Positions 46,572 to 59,065 of a stretch of 64,000 nucleotides of DNA are shown here, piece after piece; the stretch's first letter is position 1; each line of letters starts with the position of its first letter. The position numbers and the translations under genes are program-made. The notes under the pieces were generated by a model, which had not been told where the DNA came from, did no database searches, and was given only the letters and a program-made list of their open reading frames with translations. Source of the stretch: Smallanthus sonchifolius (Eukaryota > Streptophyta > Magnoliopsida > Asterales > Asteraceae); assembly GCA_023525975.1 (NCBI GenBank), contig CM042034.1:1495501-1559500 (forward strand), written 5' to 3'.

Positions 46572-47749
46572 TCATCTTCATCAAGAACACCACACCACCC
46601 TACCCTACCCTACCATTTCTCTTGTTTCTTTGCTGCTGTCCAATCGAGAATACAAAAAAAAAGGGACAACACAAGATTGCATACATTATTTTCTTTGTTG
46701 AATGCTTCTAGACCACTAAACATTTAAAGGGAGGACCTCATGCAAGATCATCATTTCTTTCTTTTTTTTTTCCTTGTTCATCCGAGAGAACACCAAAAGG
46801 GGGCCCATCATGAATCAAGAGTTTTGTTAAGAGTAAGATATAGGGCATTGTGAGATTTCTTTTTAATAAAACAGAAAATCAGCGAGAATTACATATCTCT
46901 CTCCCTTGTTCAGTCTTCCATGGATTCTAGCGGATCAACCCCAACTTTTGACTCGTTAAGATACTCCAAAAATCTTCTCAGTTTTAATGAAGTGCTTAAA
47001 AAATTAATTAATGAAATTGATGTCTCAGTATTAGTTTTAATTATTTACTAGAAATTGAAAATTGTTAAGTTTGGATGATTCTTAAAGTTTGAAATATAAA
47101 TTTTACTTTAGAAAATATGAATTGATTACCATAAGCAGAGCAGATGTTGACAAAAAAAAATGTCATTGAAATTGTGGTTCAAAATTTTGACTGGCTTTGA
47201 GGTGTATAAAATTTGTTGGTGTTATATTGCGAAGTGGACTAATAGTAAAGTTAGAATAATAAATATAAATGCCTTAAATCGTACGAAGGGTATGAAGAAA
47301 TATGGATGCACCACTTCTTTCTTTTTAATTTTAGTGGGAATGTTATTTTCACTATTTTTTAATTCATGATCGTGCGACGCCCTTTTAGAATTGCGTGATT
47401 CTATTTTGGTAGCACTGAACAATTTAAAAATATCATGTATACTCCTAAAACTTTTTAAATATCATATATACCCAAACCAAATTTAAAATATCATAATTTT
47501 AGTTAGGGTTGGGATCGATAGAATAAGAATAGTCGTATTTTTTTTAAGATTAAAAGACTAATTTTATAAAAAAAAGGGTATATATAATTTTAGTTTTAGG
47601 TTGGGTATATATGTAATTACGTTTGAAAATGGGGGGATAGATGTAATTTTACCTATTTTTATTTATATTTTAATAGTTTATTCAAAACGGAGATGAGTCA
47701 AATATAATATATTTTTAAACTATTTCTTTTAAATTCAATTTGGTCAACC
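46572..47749. other. Intergenic, nothing recognised
   Basis: Starts with a CCCTA microsatellite-like patch (CACCCTACCCTACCCTACC, 46597-46615), then AT-rich DNA. No gene supported. Confidence 0.5.
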
Positions 47750-48905
47750 TTTTATAACTTTTGATGTAGAATGTTTTATGAAATTCCGAATATACCATTG
47801 TGACAAACTTATTTTTATCTACGTTTCAATATCAATTTAATTTATAACCAACGATAGCTTGAAAGCTCTAATACTTTCCATGAGCCGATATTGTTATCAT
47901 AGTTGTAAAAACATGCTGATATATTTTTGGGATGGTAGTGCCTTCTCTTTCGGTTACACGGTGCATCTTATAACTTTTGAAGTAAAGTGTTTTATGAAAT
48001 GTCGAATATACAGTTGCAACATGCTTATTTTTTATCTACATTTCAATATAAACTTAAATTTTTTTTTTTTTTTTTTTTAATTTTTAAAAATTACTAATTT
48101 CAATCGAATACGAGATGACCGCCACAATTACAAACTAATGGCAGGTAGACGGGCAACAAGCTGCGCCGCTACCCCCTTCTGAATAGCAAATCCTACTCTA
48201 CTAAACACAAAGTTCCCCCCATAAATATATGCGGTGTTACTGCTGACCACCCGCTGAACCCGCTTAAGGAACCGCACCGCATCAGGGGCGAGAGCGCCAA
48301 AGGTGTCAAAGGCAAACGGTACGAACACGTGCTGATTCACGAGGCAAGCTTTTTCGTGCTTAGCTACTTTACCCGCCTCTGCCTTGTTTATCGCCTGACC
48401 CGCCTTAAACCCATGGTCCCTTATCCCAACTAGGGGGGACACACCTGTCAAATCAACACATGCGTGTTTCCCTTCTTCCCATCCAAAAACAAGAATGTCA
48501 GCGGGCCGAAGGGTTGATCTCCCATCTAATGGGTCGGTCAAGAAGTTCACCGGGGCTTCCTTTTTAGCCGAGATCCCTGCCCGCTTAAGGACATCAAAAA
48601 GCACATCTCGAACTAGGTCATGTCGGTATTTGAAGCCCGGTAATTCTCTGCAATGGACAGCATGCTCCCCAAAAAAATCCAAGCAAGCCTTCCGACAAAC
48701 GGGACACGGGTCATCAACCGGGAAAAGGGGTACCATCAGCCGGTATTTGAGGATAGCCCGATATTCCACTGGCGACATACCCAACGATAGCTTGAAAGCT
48801 CTATTACTTTTCACGGGTCAATACTGTTATATCGTTGTAAAACACATGGTGATATCTTTTTGGGATGTAGCACTTTCTTATTCATTTACACGGTGCCCCT
48901 TTTAT
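47750..48905. repeat. Tandem ~210-bp repeat interrupted by a retroelement fragment
   Basis: Unit 1 (about 47750-47965) runs from TTTTATAACTTTTGATGTAG to GGTTACACGGTGC. Unit 2 repeats this at 47966-48056 and, after the insert at 48058-48780, resumes with CAACGATAGCTTGAAAGCTC at 48782 up to about 48905. The second unit was therefore split by the insert. Confidence 0.8.
48058..48814 (-). mobile_element. 5'-truncated retroelement fragment with zinc finger and nuclease-like domain
   Basis: The minus-strand ORF (48814-48128, 228 residues) contains SPVEYRAILKYRLMVPLFPVDDPCPVCRKACLDFFGEHAVHC, a CXXC...H..HC zinc-binding pattern. RHDLVRDVLFDVL follows, then RPADILVFGWEEGKHACVDLTGVS, which resembles a PD-(D/E)XK restriction-like nuclease core. 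The order zinc finger then nuclease is that of the C-terminal REL-endonuclease of R2-type non-LTR elements. A tract complementary to poly(A) follows the stop (T-run 48058-48079 on the plus strand). The 11 N-terminal residues come from the interrupted tandem repeat, so no natural start is present. Similar sequences occur widely in plant genomes with vague reverse-transcriptase labels (from memory). Confidence 0.65.
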
Positions 48906-49460
48906 GTGATTTATTTTGTAATATACCGACTTCCCGCTATAAACCCCGCTCCACCGCATGGGTCAACCCACTATTTATATAACATAACATAATAATAATA
49001 CTATGTTGTAAAAATACAATTATACAATATAAGTGAGATAATGAACCATCATATCCGAATTCTTTTACTATATTATAGTTAACTAAATAGTATAAACCTT
49101 GTTGTCGAAGCCAAAATTATCACGTCGGATGAAATAACGATAGACTTCGTGAAGAAGCAACTAAAGTAGACTCCGATATTTATATTTATACTTTTACAAC
49201 GGCGAAAGATATAAATACACATATGTAATCTTAAAAAAAATTCACGATTTACTTTTTGAGCATAATTTGAAAAATGCTGAAAGTGGAGGGGTCTTGTATG
49301 CAAACAAACACCATTCAATTTTTGCTCAAAATTCAAAATTACATATAGTCGACCGTTGAAGTCAATTTCTTATTAGGGTTTACACTACTCTAAGATCGCG
49401 ATCAATTAACCTCGAATTTCTTATCATTTAGGGGTTAATTTCTGTTCGTTGTAAGAAATC
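48906..49460. other. Upstream region of the S-acyltransferase gene
   Basis: AT-rich promoter-side sequence for the gene at 49461. No gene or RNA seen. Confidence 0.5.
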
Positions 49461-52400
49461 ATGAGGCGTCATGGATGGCAACGGCCCCTTCATCCTCTAC
49501 AGGTTTTCAAGTTTACGTTTCTAATTGCTCGTTGTGCTTGCTTTATGTAATATTAGTTCAACAAATTCACCTGATTATGGCGTTGATTTCTTACAGATAG
49601 TTGGAATGTCGATATACTGTTTTCTAGCTGCAGCTTTCTATAGCTTCCTAGGGTTTTTCGTTGGTACGAAAACCGCTGTGATTGTTGTTACCTCAATCTA
49701 CTCTTTTACGGTATGAGAATTGATGAATTATCATCATATTTCATATGAATGTTATTGTTTGTCTTACAAGTATGATAATCGAAAAGTTGATTTGAGTTTC
49801 AGGCCCTAGGAGTCATGTTTCTGTTTGTTAGGTGCACTGCAATTGATCCAACTGATAAAACCAACTCCAGAAGGAAGAAAAAGTCAAAAAACATGTCGAA
49901 TCAGCTTAATTATGGCTTTATTTTGGGTCATATTGTTATGAGGTTTTTCACAAGGATTGAACGCAAGATCCTTAGGAAGTTTATAAGGCGAAAGTACCTC
50001 GTTCCTTTGGGTACCACAGCTCAAATGGAACCTCTGCTTCCGTTTCCACTTGTCATCAAGGATGACTCCGTTTCACCTGGCCCGTTACAAGATGACATCT
50101 CATTTTGTGTACTTTGTGATTCTCAGGTTGACCTTTTGCAAAAATTCTAAGAATAATTGTATATTGATTGTGTTTATAATTGGGTCACATAGGGCTCTAT
50201 ATATAGAGAATAACATGGATAGATATGAAAACTATATAACTAGTCTAATAACACAATTTTTTATTTTTCAATATGATCAAGAGTCTGTTTTTATAGGTTA
50301 AAAAGCAAAGTAAGCACTGCAGGACCTGCAATCGGTGTGTTGAAGGGTTTGATCACCACTGCAGGGCAAGTAAATTTTGGTATATATGTAGTTTGTTTTC
50401 TTCATTACAAAATCCTGTGTATCTAACAAACCATGACAATGATTTTTGGTTTTAGTGGTTGAATAATTGTGTTGGGAAAAAGAACTATAGGACGTTCATT
50501 CTTCTCCTAATCTCTGTCTTATTAATGGTTAGTAACTTGCTACTTTAACTGTCTCTCTTTATTTGGCGACTAAAATTTGTGTTGACCACAAACCTTTTAC
50601 AATCCAGCTTATTATAGAAGGAGGGACTGCAATTGCCATTTTTATTAGGTGCTTTACAGATGCACATGGATTAGACAAGGAGCTTGTAAAAAGACTCCAT
50701 TTTCATTTTCCAAGAGGACTTCTTTCAGCCATATGTGTAAGTGTGTCTTAGTTTCATGGCCAAAAAACATAAAACTAAAAAATAAAATAGAAAAACAATG
50801 TTTTTATCACTGATTGATTGTGACATGAGTGTAACAGGTTTTGCTAGTTTTACTGACAGGCTACGGGTCAGCAGCTCTAGGACAACTTTTCTTCTTTCAT
50901 GTTGTTCTCATCCGCAAGGTATTGATAATGTTAGTTATATATATGCTTCAGATTTAAGGGGTGTTTGGCATTGTGATTATGTGAGATGGAATAATCAGAA
51001 TAATATAATCAACTGTAGCAACATGGGTTGCAAGAGATAGTGTTTGGATGCGCTTATGCTGTTTGAAGTTGTGATAAATAGATAATCAGTTGTTTTAGTG
51101 TTTGGCAAGTTATGATTATTTTATGAGCTACATGTGAAATGACCCTTAGATAATCAGATAACCAGAATTGCTTTTGGTGCAGCTACTCCCAATTTGATTA
51201 TCCAAAACTGATTAATTGTCCCCTAAATAATCAGAATCAGTTGCACTATACCCTAACACTAGAAAACTGGGCATTTCATTACACGATACCAAACACTGCA
51301 TTACGATTAATTGCTTTTTACTTCCACTCCTCACAACAACTAATAATCACATATGATGATTTTTAGGGAATGAGAACTTATGACTACATAATGGCAATGA
51401 AGCATGAAAATGAGTTACTGGCACAAGAACTGTCAGAAGATGATTCAGATTTTTCTTCAGAAGAGAGCATAGAATTGGATTCCCCTGAAAGAACAAGATT
51501 CAGAATATGTAGAGAGAAAAGCCCAGAGGTATGTAACATGCATGGCATAATTGTTATTTTATTTTTTATTTTTAGTTTTTTAATCATTTGCTAGGAAAGT
51601 GTCATCAAATAGTAACCAAGTCTCACAGTTGTTCCATTTATACACATACTTTTTTAACGGTTATTACCATTCAACTATATTTTTGCTTTAAATTTGTGAT
51701 TTTTCTATATAAAGTTGACCTGAAATGTGTACTATATGTGTGACATATGCTGATGTGGCACATCAACACACTTCCTTTTAAAGGACAACCATTCAACTTT
51801 TCTTTTTCGTTTTAAAGTGTGATTTTTCTGAAAGAAAAAGTGCCCTGCAACTTGTATTGCGAGTTACATAAGTTGACATGTTGTGCGAACTGTGTAAAAC
51901 TGATGATGTGACACCTTAGCAAGGATAATTAACCATTTATGCCATGTCATCAATTTTACACAACTGGTATGCAACTTAGCTATTTTACTCCCTTTGCGTA
52001 TGCTGACGTGGCGTGCCAATTGTGTAAAATCATTGATATGGCACGTCAGGAAGTAAAACTGACCATTTATGCCATGTCATCAGTTTTACACAAGTAGCAT
52101 AATAGGCATGCAACTTAGCTATTTTACTCTATTGGCATATGCTGGCGTGGCGTGCTAATTGTGTAAAATCAATGTTGTGGCACGTCAGGAAGTATAACTG
52201 ACCATTCATGCCATACCATCAATGTTACACAATTTGCACGTTGCTTCAACATATGTAACCTTTTGAAAAAAAGTCTGAGCGACCTAGTTGGAACATCACT
52301 GAAATATGGTTACTATTTAGTGATATTTGCCCTCAGTTGTGTATGAGACATAAGTTACAAAATAATAACTGGATACCATTGAAATTTTCAGACCAAACAA

Positions 52401-52865
52401 GTACTTTCTGTAAGAATCGATAAAGAACCTCAATCAGTTAAGAAACCCGGGGGAAAAGGTTTTCGTGCAAGTATAAATCCATGGAAACTTATTAATATGA
52501 GCCGTGAAAAAGCTCAGTTAGCTGCTGATAAAGCCCGCGAAAGGTTCACGAGACAAAAAACAGTTAATGTAGATGAGGATTTACTTAAGCCACTACCATT
52601 GGAGATAAAGAGCGGGCCGTCATTGATGACATTAAACATAGATAACAGCCGCGATATTGGTGTTACTCCACTTGTTGTAAAAGGTATGCTTTCAAGTCCA
52701 AGAAGACGATTTTCTGTTTCGCCATCACCAAAACAAATGTACAAGAGTAATTTTGATCCCAAGTTAACTGAGGTTTCTAGGGAACTTGAGACATATATTT
52801 CAAGGCAGGTTTTGTGTTCTGTTGTGAACACTGGTGAAAACGAGTCATCACCATCTGCAAAATAG
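49461..52865 (+). CDS. DHHC-type protein S-acyltransferase (PAT21/22-like)
   Basis: Palmitoylates cysteines of membrane-associated proteins. Nine exons: 49461-49502, 49597-49710, 49803-50126, 50297-50365, 50456-50527, 50608-50736, 50838-50918, 51367-51528 and 52392-52865; phases join to 488 residues. The DHHC cysteine-rich domain runs SFCVLCDSQVKKQSKHCRTC then NRCVEGFDHHCRWLNNCVGKKNY, with zinc ligands and the catalytic cysteine intact. Two membrane segments precede it (IVGMSIYCFLAAAFYSFLGF; ALGVMFLFV) and two follow (TFILLLISVLLMLIIEGGTAIAIF; LLSAICVLLVLLTGYGSAAL). The TTxE-like region reads GMRTYDYIMA. A long Ser-rich cytosolic tail (SPRRRFSVSPSPKQ) is typical of the plant PAT19-22 branch. 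Intron 4 uses a GC donor. No lesion seen. Confidence 0.93.
50956..51300. mobile_element. MITE in S-acyltransferase intron 7
   Basis: The ends GGGGTGTTTGGCATTGTGAT and its imperfect complement (CACGATACCAAACACTGC) enclose non-coding sequence with repeated ATAATCAG motifs. Target duplication not resolved. Confidence 0.55.
51880..52260. repeat. Diverged tandem repeat in S-acyltransferase intron 8
   Basis: About three units of 120-140 bp contain TGACGTGGCGTGCCAATTGT, GGCACGTCAGGAAGTA and CATTTATGCCATGTCATC. The units are clearest at 51995-52117 and 52138-52250, with an older one from about 51880. Confidence 0.7.
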
Positions 52866-54422
52866 TTTGATTTTCTCAATCTTTGAGAAAGATGTGTATT
52901 TGATTATTATTTATGTGGATTTTAGATGAATTTATTCATTCACAGATATACTAGTGTATTTAATGTTATTAGTTCAAATCCGAGCTTGTCTAAGCTCGAA
53001 CTCGACTAGTTTATTATTTGTTAAATATATATTATTTTATTCAATAATAGAACTCTATTTTTCAGATTTTCTTGTCCTCATTATGACATGTAATAGGTGG
53101 TGTGATGGATAGGGTGTAAATGAGCTGAGTCACATCCGAGCTTGTCTAAGATTGAACTTGACTCGTTTATATTATTTATTTATCATTATGATAATTTTAT
53201 GTATGATCATATGTATTATGTAATTATATTTTTATATATAATAAAATGTTTATATGATAGGCTCATTTAAACTCGCGAACATTGTCAAGCTAGGGCTCAA
53301 GCTCGTTTAAATTTCGCTCGATTGTAGCTTTTTGTGAGTTTATCTCGTTTACGGAAAATATACAAATGTGACTTTTACCTTGATTAGAGAGAAAAGAGGC
53401 TATGATTGGCTTCTTTAAGGGCCATGATACTTTCCTATGATTTCTTAGCCGGTTGAGGGCATGCCAGGTCAGCTTGATTGGGCATCATGACGTCTTCAGA
53501 TGTTTGGGTATGTTCATTCTGGTGGTGTTGACAAAAAGTCAATGTTTCTATTTTGCAAAATTCTTGGGTCAACATGTTTATTTTGGTGACTTTCCCTTTT
53601 AGTAATAAGTAACAGGTTTGAGTTAAAAGCTCGTTTTTCCTAACGGTTACAAAGATTAAGAATTTAAACCAATAACATGAAATCTTGATGAAACATGTAA
53701 TTTTAATGAATTTGAAAGAAAACGTGTTGAGAAGTAATCTCTGTGGAACTTATGAGGCGCCTATTTGATATGTAACAATTAGTGATCTCTATCATATTAA
53801 AGAAAAGATCGTAAAAAAATTATCTCTACCAATTTACAGAGAAGATACTGAAGACAACTCTTGATTGAAGAACTAAGAAGTGAATTTAAGATGAATTAGC
53901 TAGCACCCACCCAAACCACAATACATCTTTGTATTTGTGTGAAGATCTTTCTTTACATTTTGTCCTACACCATACTTAGCTTGCAGAAGAGTATCAGACA
54001 ACATATCCAATTTCATTAAGATTTGATAGTTAGGTTACTCAGTCAACAAGATAATAGTTTAACCATCACCATGTAAAAGGCATTCTACAGTTAATCAAGA
54101 TTATAAGCCAGAGACAAGATTATGCTAGCTCTGTATTTCAGTGTATAGACTCACTTGAACTTTGTCGAAAGACGAAACAGAACTAAAAGAAAACGGAATA
54201 ATGATAATCGAAGTTGATCTCTTTTCAACTAAGCAATTAAATTGTGTGTCAATAGGAAATTAATCTGTAAATCGGTACCTTTATTTCTCTTCACCTGGTC
54301 TTCATCATATACAGAATCATCTTTAGAACTTGATGGATTCAAAGCTACATGATATACATTACGGGGTCAACTTACGATTAATGTCGTTTGAGCGCACTGA
54401 AATAGTATTTGCAAATTCCATG
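52866..54422. other. Convergent intergenic region
   Basis: Lies between the ends of the S-acyltransferase (plus) and SECA1 (minus). It has two copies of a CCGAGCTTGTCTAAG...GAACT(C/T)GACT segment (52980 and 53130) from the dispersed AGCTCGTTTAA repeat family. No gene seen. Confidence 0.55.
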
Positions 54423-55553
54423 TCATACTTTGGCCTCAGAGCTGACAGATGATGGTGGGGGTACTGAACCATTAGGGCCATCTTTGCGGGTTTTTGCAGG
54501 ATCTTTCACCATCACGGGTTTAAACTGAAAGAAAAATAGAAATCAGACAACAGTTGTTTTTAAGGAAAACTGCATGAAACAGAAACAAATATTACATTTT
54601 TATGATTTTAGCAACCAATTTTAAATTTAATGCAAAATAGAAATTAAAAATAGATTTTTTTTTATAATTTTAGCAACCAATTTTCTTTTTTTATGATTTT
54701 AGCAATCAACTTCAAATTTTCTTTATGGTTTCAAAAAGTTAGCAGAGTGTAAGTTAGTTTCTATTTCTATAAAACTTCAAAAAAATGTTAAATCAGATGC
54801 CACACATGTGAATTTTTTTTAAAATATAACATTTTTACAAGTTTGAAACAAAAGATCTTTTCTAATTTGATATTTAAAAATAATTATTAAATGTCAAATG
54901 CTACTGTGGTAGAATGAAGATAAGATGCCACATCAGCAATTTTTGAAAATTCAGTAAAAGAATAACATGGGAAAAATGCAACTCAATTGCTAAAATTGGT
55001 AATAACTTATTTTAAAAAATTTAAAGTGTTTTGCGTCTAATTTAAAGTTATTATTACTAATAAGGTAATAAAGTGTTTTGCGTCTAATTTAAAGTTAGGT
55101 TGCTAAAATTGAAGGAAAAAAAATGTAAATTTCCTTTCTACTTTGTGCAGTTTTCCATCTTTCTTTAATATCAAACAAAAATCATACATGACAGAACAAC
55201 TAATAAATATAACTCATCACCAACCTGGTATATAGAATATATCACATTTCTTCTTATTTGTGCCATCATTTCAATAAAGAGATTGTATCCTTCAAGTTTG
55301 TACTCGATAAGTGGGTCCCGTTGTGCATATCCACGTAAGCCTACAGCTTGCTGAACAAATTTAAGTGCTTGCAAGTGTTCTTTCCATAACCGATCTATGT
55401 TGCTCAATATCAAGAATCTTTCGGCTTCTTTCATTAATCCTGGTGCTTCTCTCTCCACAATATCCTAAATGTAATGTATATTATTTTATTATTTTTTAAC
55501 ATCAAATGGTAAATGATAGTGTAATTCATAAAATCAACCTTTTGACTTGGCCT

Positions 55554-55618
<65 letters not shown>

Positions 55619-57140
55619 TGTATATAAATTGTGTTTTACTGAGTTTGTGACCTCTACCTCATAAAGTTAAATAGCTAACACATTTTTCGTTTCATGGTAA
55701 CCGTTTCACAATTAAGGAAAAAAAGTCATAACAAGTTTACAGTTTATAACTAGTTTTAACACATTTTTGCCTAACAACATTTTTATTTGAAAACGAAAAT
55801 CAAATACCAAAATTTCTTATATGCAAGAGAAATAATTACCCTTTTCTGTAAATATGCTTCACGTCCACGAAGACGAAGATAATTCCCCAAATCTTCATAA
55901 GTTGAAGACTTGCTCACCAGTAAATCTGGAGTCAGATCATTCAACAGATAGCAATACCTGCAATAAAGTAAGTTATTTTGATTTTTACATTTACACAAAG
56001 AGGTACATCAACAAATATTGAAATTTGAACTTACTGCTGGAGTTTGGCAATAAGCTTTTCAAAATCCCAGTTTTCTTTAGGAGCATCAGAACCAATATTT
56101 GCCTGTTAAGATTTCAAAAAATAAAAGTATTTAATCAAATAGCAATCCTGCAGTATCTATAATCTTATAGAAAAAATAAAAATCAAGTAGAATTATATTA
56201 AAACCTCTAATATGTCATCCATTGTGAGTTCCGCATATTCAATAAGTAGAGATTGAAGATCTTCAGATTCTAAAGCTCTTCTTCTCTCTGTATAAACTCG
56301 GTCTCTTTGGCTGTTCAAGACCTCATCATACTCAAATAATTGCTTTCGGATGTCAAAAAAGTAATTTTCCACTTTTCTTTGAGCTTCATCCAGTGCTTTT
56401 GTCAACATTTTTTATTCAATTGGTAGATCCTCAACTCTAAAGGCTCGCATCATGCCCTAACAGTTTTAATGTTAATTAACTTTTAAATAAACTATAATTA
56501 TATAATTAAAAAGGAAAGTATAAGATAATGTTTAAACCTGAATCCGATCCCCACCAAATATGCGAAAGATATTATCTTCAAGACTCAGAAAGAAACGGCT
56601 ACTTCCAGGATCTCCTTGCCTTCCACTTCGCCCGCGCAGCTGCATACATTTGGAAGTTCAAATATTATTCACACACACACATACGTATATAGAACCATGA
56701 TCATCTGAGAGCTCAAATGTTGATAAGAACAGTAAGAACAAGTCAGATTTCTGAATTTGAATCATTTGACTCAATAAATTTAAAGAAATCACAATTTATA
56801 TATCTTTATGGAAGTCTTCGATAAAATATTGAAGCATTCTCCATTGAAGAAGTTAACAAATTCACAACTACATCGACACAAATGCAAAAATATAAGATTG
56901 TTAGTTTGTCGACTTTAATGCTTCAAAAGTTTATCAAACACTTCATTGGAGAATTTGAGATACAAATTTGTCGACTTATATGATTCAGATTTTAAAATTT
57001 TGATTAGTTTTAATAGTTCTTACCGTATCCCTCCCTTGTAATTAATGCACACACATACATAAATACATACAGAGTCAGGATCACGTGAAAACCTTATATA
57101 TGGTGAGAACAAATAGAAATGTGCAATAAAACACACTAAA

Positions 57141-57185
<45 letters not shown>

Positions 57186-57187
<2 letters not shown>

Positions 57188-57495
57188 GAGGGATCAAGAG
57201 AAAACCACAAAGTTAGGCGAAAACCGAGAAAACCACATCATTTAAGGCAATTTTTTTATTTACGTATACGTATCCAAAAACATTTTTTTTGATTTACGTA
57301 TATGTAACCACAATTTTTTTATTTATGTTTACGTATACGTAACACTATGTGTAAAAATGTTTAATATTACATTGATACTCTTATAAATAAATAAAAATAA
57401 AATAAAACAAAAAATAAATATTATTATATGATTGGGTAAAATTAATTTTTTTAGTGGTTTTCGCCTAACTTGTGGTTTTCTCTGGAACCCTCCCC
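57186..57495. mobile_element. TA-flanked MITE, family A, copy 2
   Basis: GGGAGGGATCAAGAGAAAAC at one end and CTGGAACCCTCCCC at the other, bounded by TA runs. Its interior with TACGTATACGTA palindromes matches the copies at 7948 and 57523. In a SECA1 intron. Confidence 0.88.
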
Positions 57496-57522
57496 TATAT
57501 ATATATATTATATATATATATA

Positions 57523-57851
57523 GGGGAGGGATCAAGAGAAAACCACAAAGTTAGACGAAAACCAAGAAAACCACATCATTTTAGGCAATTTTTTTATTTA
57601 CGTATACGTATCCAAAAACAATTTTTTTGATTTACGTATACGTAACCGCAATTTTTTTGTTTACGTATATGTAACACTATGTGTAAAAATGTTTTTGGTA
57701 AAAATGTTTAATATTACATTGATACTCTTATAAATAAATAAAAATAAAATAAAACAAAAAATAAAAATTATTATATGATTGGGTAAAATTGGTTTTTTTA
57801 GTGGTTTTCTCGATTTTCGCCTAACTTGTGGTTTTCTTTGGAACCCTCCCC
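57523..57851. mobile_element. TA-flanked MITE, family A, copy 3
   Basis: Same ends and orientation as copy 2, separated from it by about 27 bases of TA sequence. It is the most complete of the pair. Confidence 0.9.
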
Positions 57852-57863
57852 TATATACATATA

Positions 57864-58050
57864 GGGACATGTTCAATTGAGAACCATCATTTTGGCGAGA
57901 ACCAAAAGAACCATACATTCTTACACAAATGCATACATGCATCCTTACTTTATATATGCACAAATGCATATATGCATCCTTATATTTGTATAGAAATACA
58001 TGGTTCTTTTGGTTCTCGTCAAAATGATGGTTCTTAATTGAACATGTCCC
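57864..58050. mobile_element. TA-flanked MITE, family B, copy 2 (short)
   Basis: GGGACATGTTCAATTGAGAA and its complement enclose only 187 bp. Inner arms GAGAACCAAAAGAACCA also pair. TATA-type sequence lies on each side, then a GA microsatellite at 58072-58090. Confidence 0.88.
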
Positions 58051-58060
58051 TATATATATA

Positions 58061-58091
<31 letters not shown>

Positions 58092-58727
58092 AAACACAGG
58101 TGCATTTCTATAAATGCACAATTGCCATATATGTTCATTTTATGTGTTCTATTGTGTATTTAATATTGGTTCTCACACTCTCTGACTCTCAACATATTTA
58201 AGGTCCTTGAGTGCTCTTGATTATGTGTATGTGTGCACCATATAAATCAAATTCAAAATAAAAACTGTACCTGATTGTCAATTCGTCGTGATTCATGGCG
58301 TTCTGTACCAACAACATGAAGTCCTCCAGCAGCTACAACCTTCTTTTTCTCTTCCTCTGTGTAGGCTTTATATTCTTTTGCAATTTCTAAGAAAGAATGG
58401 CGCAATTTAGCAAGTACTTCATCTTGAGTGGGACCCTACAAAATACTACACAATATTAATTTTATGAAACTTGTATTGAAATAAACTTCAATCAAGTGAT
58501 CCATAATATATTTTCACCAGGTGTCACCTTTTCACAAGCATACGAGATCCGCTCTTCTGCTTCCAGCTCAGGTAAAGATCTCCGACCCCATGAGCTGGCA
58601 GCTAACTGCACAGCTTCCTCAACAACCTTGGTAGTTTCTTCAGATAGTGCACAAGGGAACAAACTTTCACTCACCTGAAGCACATTTACATTTAAGAGAT
58701 GGCATCATTTATTAGTAGGTTGATCCA

Positions 58728-59065
58728 AACTGAACGGTTATTTTATCTTAGATATGGCAAGATGGGTTGTGGATTGGGCTGACCCCGCAAACTCCTTTTC
58801 GTCCCTTTTAAAAAAAAATCAATTATTGGTAAAAAAGATGTATAAATATTTAATGTATTAATTATGATTACAGAAAATAGTGTTCTTACAATAATAATCT
58901 AAATTTTTTAATAAGACGGTAACTTCCAACCCATTTGATCTGTTTGACCCATTTGACATATTTCTCGTTTAGCTAACACTTTTATTTGACTTGTTTAAGA
59001 TAAAACAAACCTAAATAGACCCAATCATAAGTAAAGTAGTAAACGGGTCAAAATTGCCATCTACA
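58728..59065. repeat. GGGTCAA-type repeat in a SECA1 intron
   Basis: Interior GACCCATTTGAC and GGGTCAAAATTGCCA sequence of the same family seen in GAUT7 and ASY3 introns. Exact ends uncertain. Confidence 0.5.

Noticed and set aside
46597..46615. Telomere-like CCCTA repeats
   Set aside because: Only three units and not the plant CCCTAAA telomere motif.
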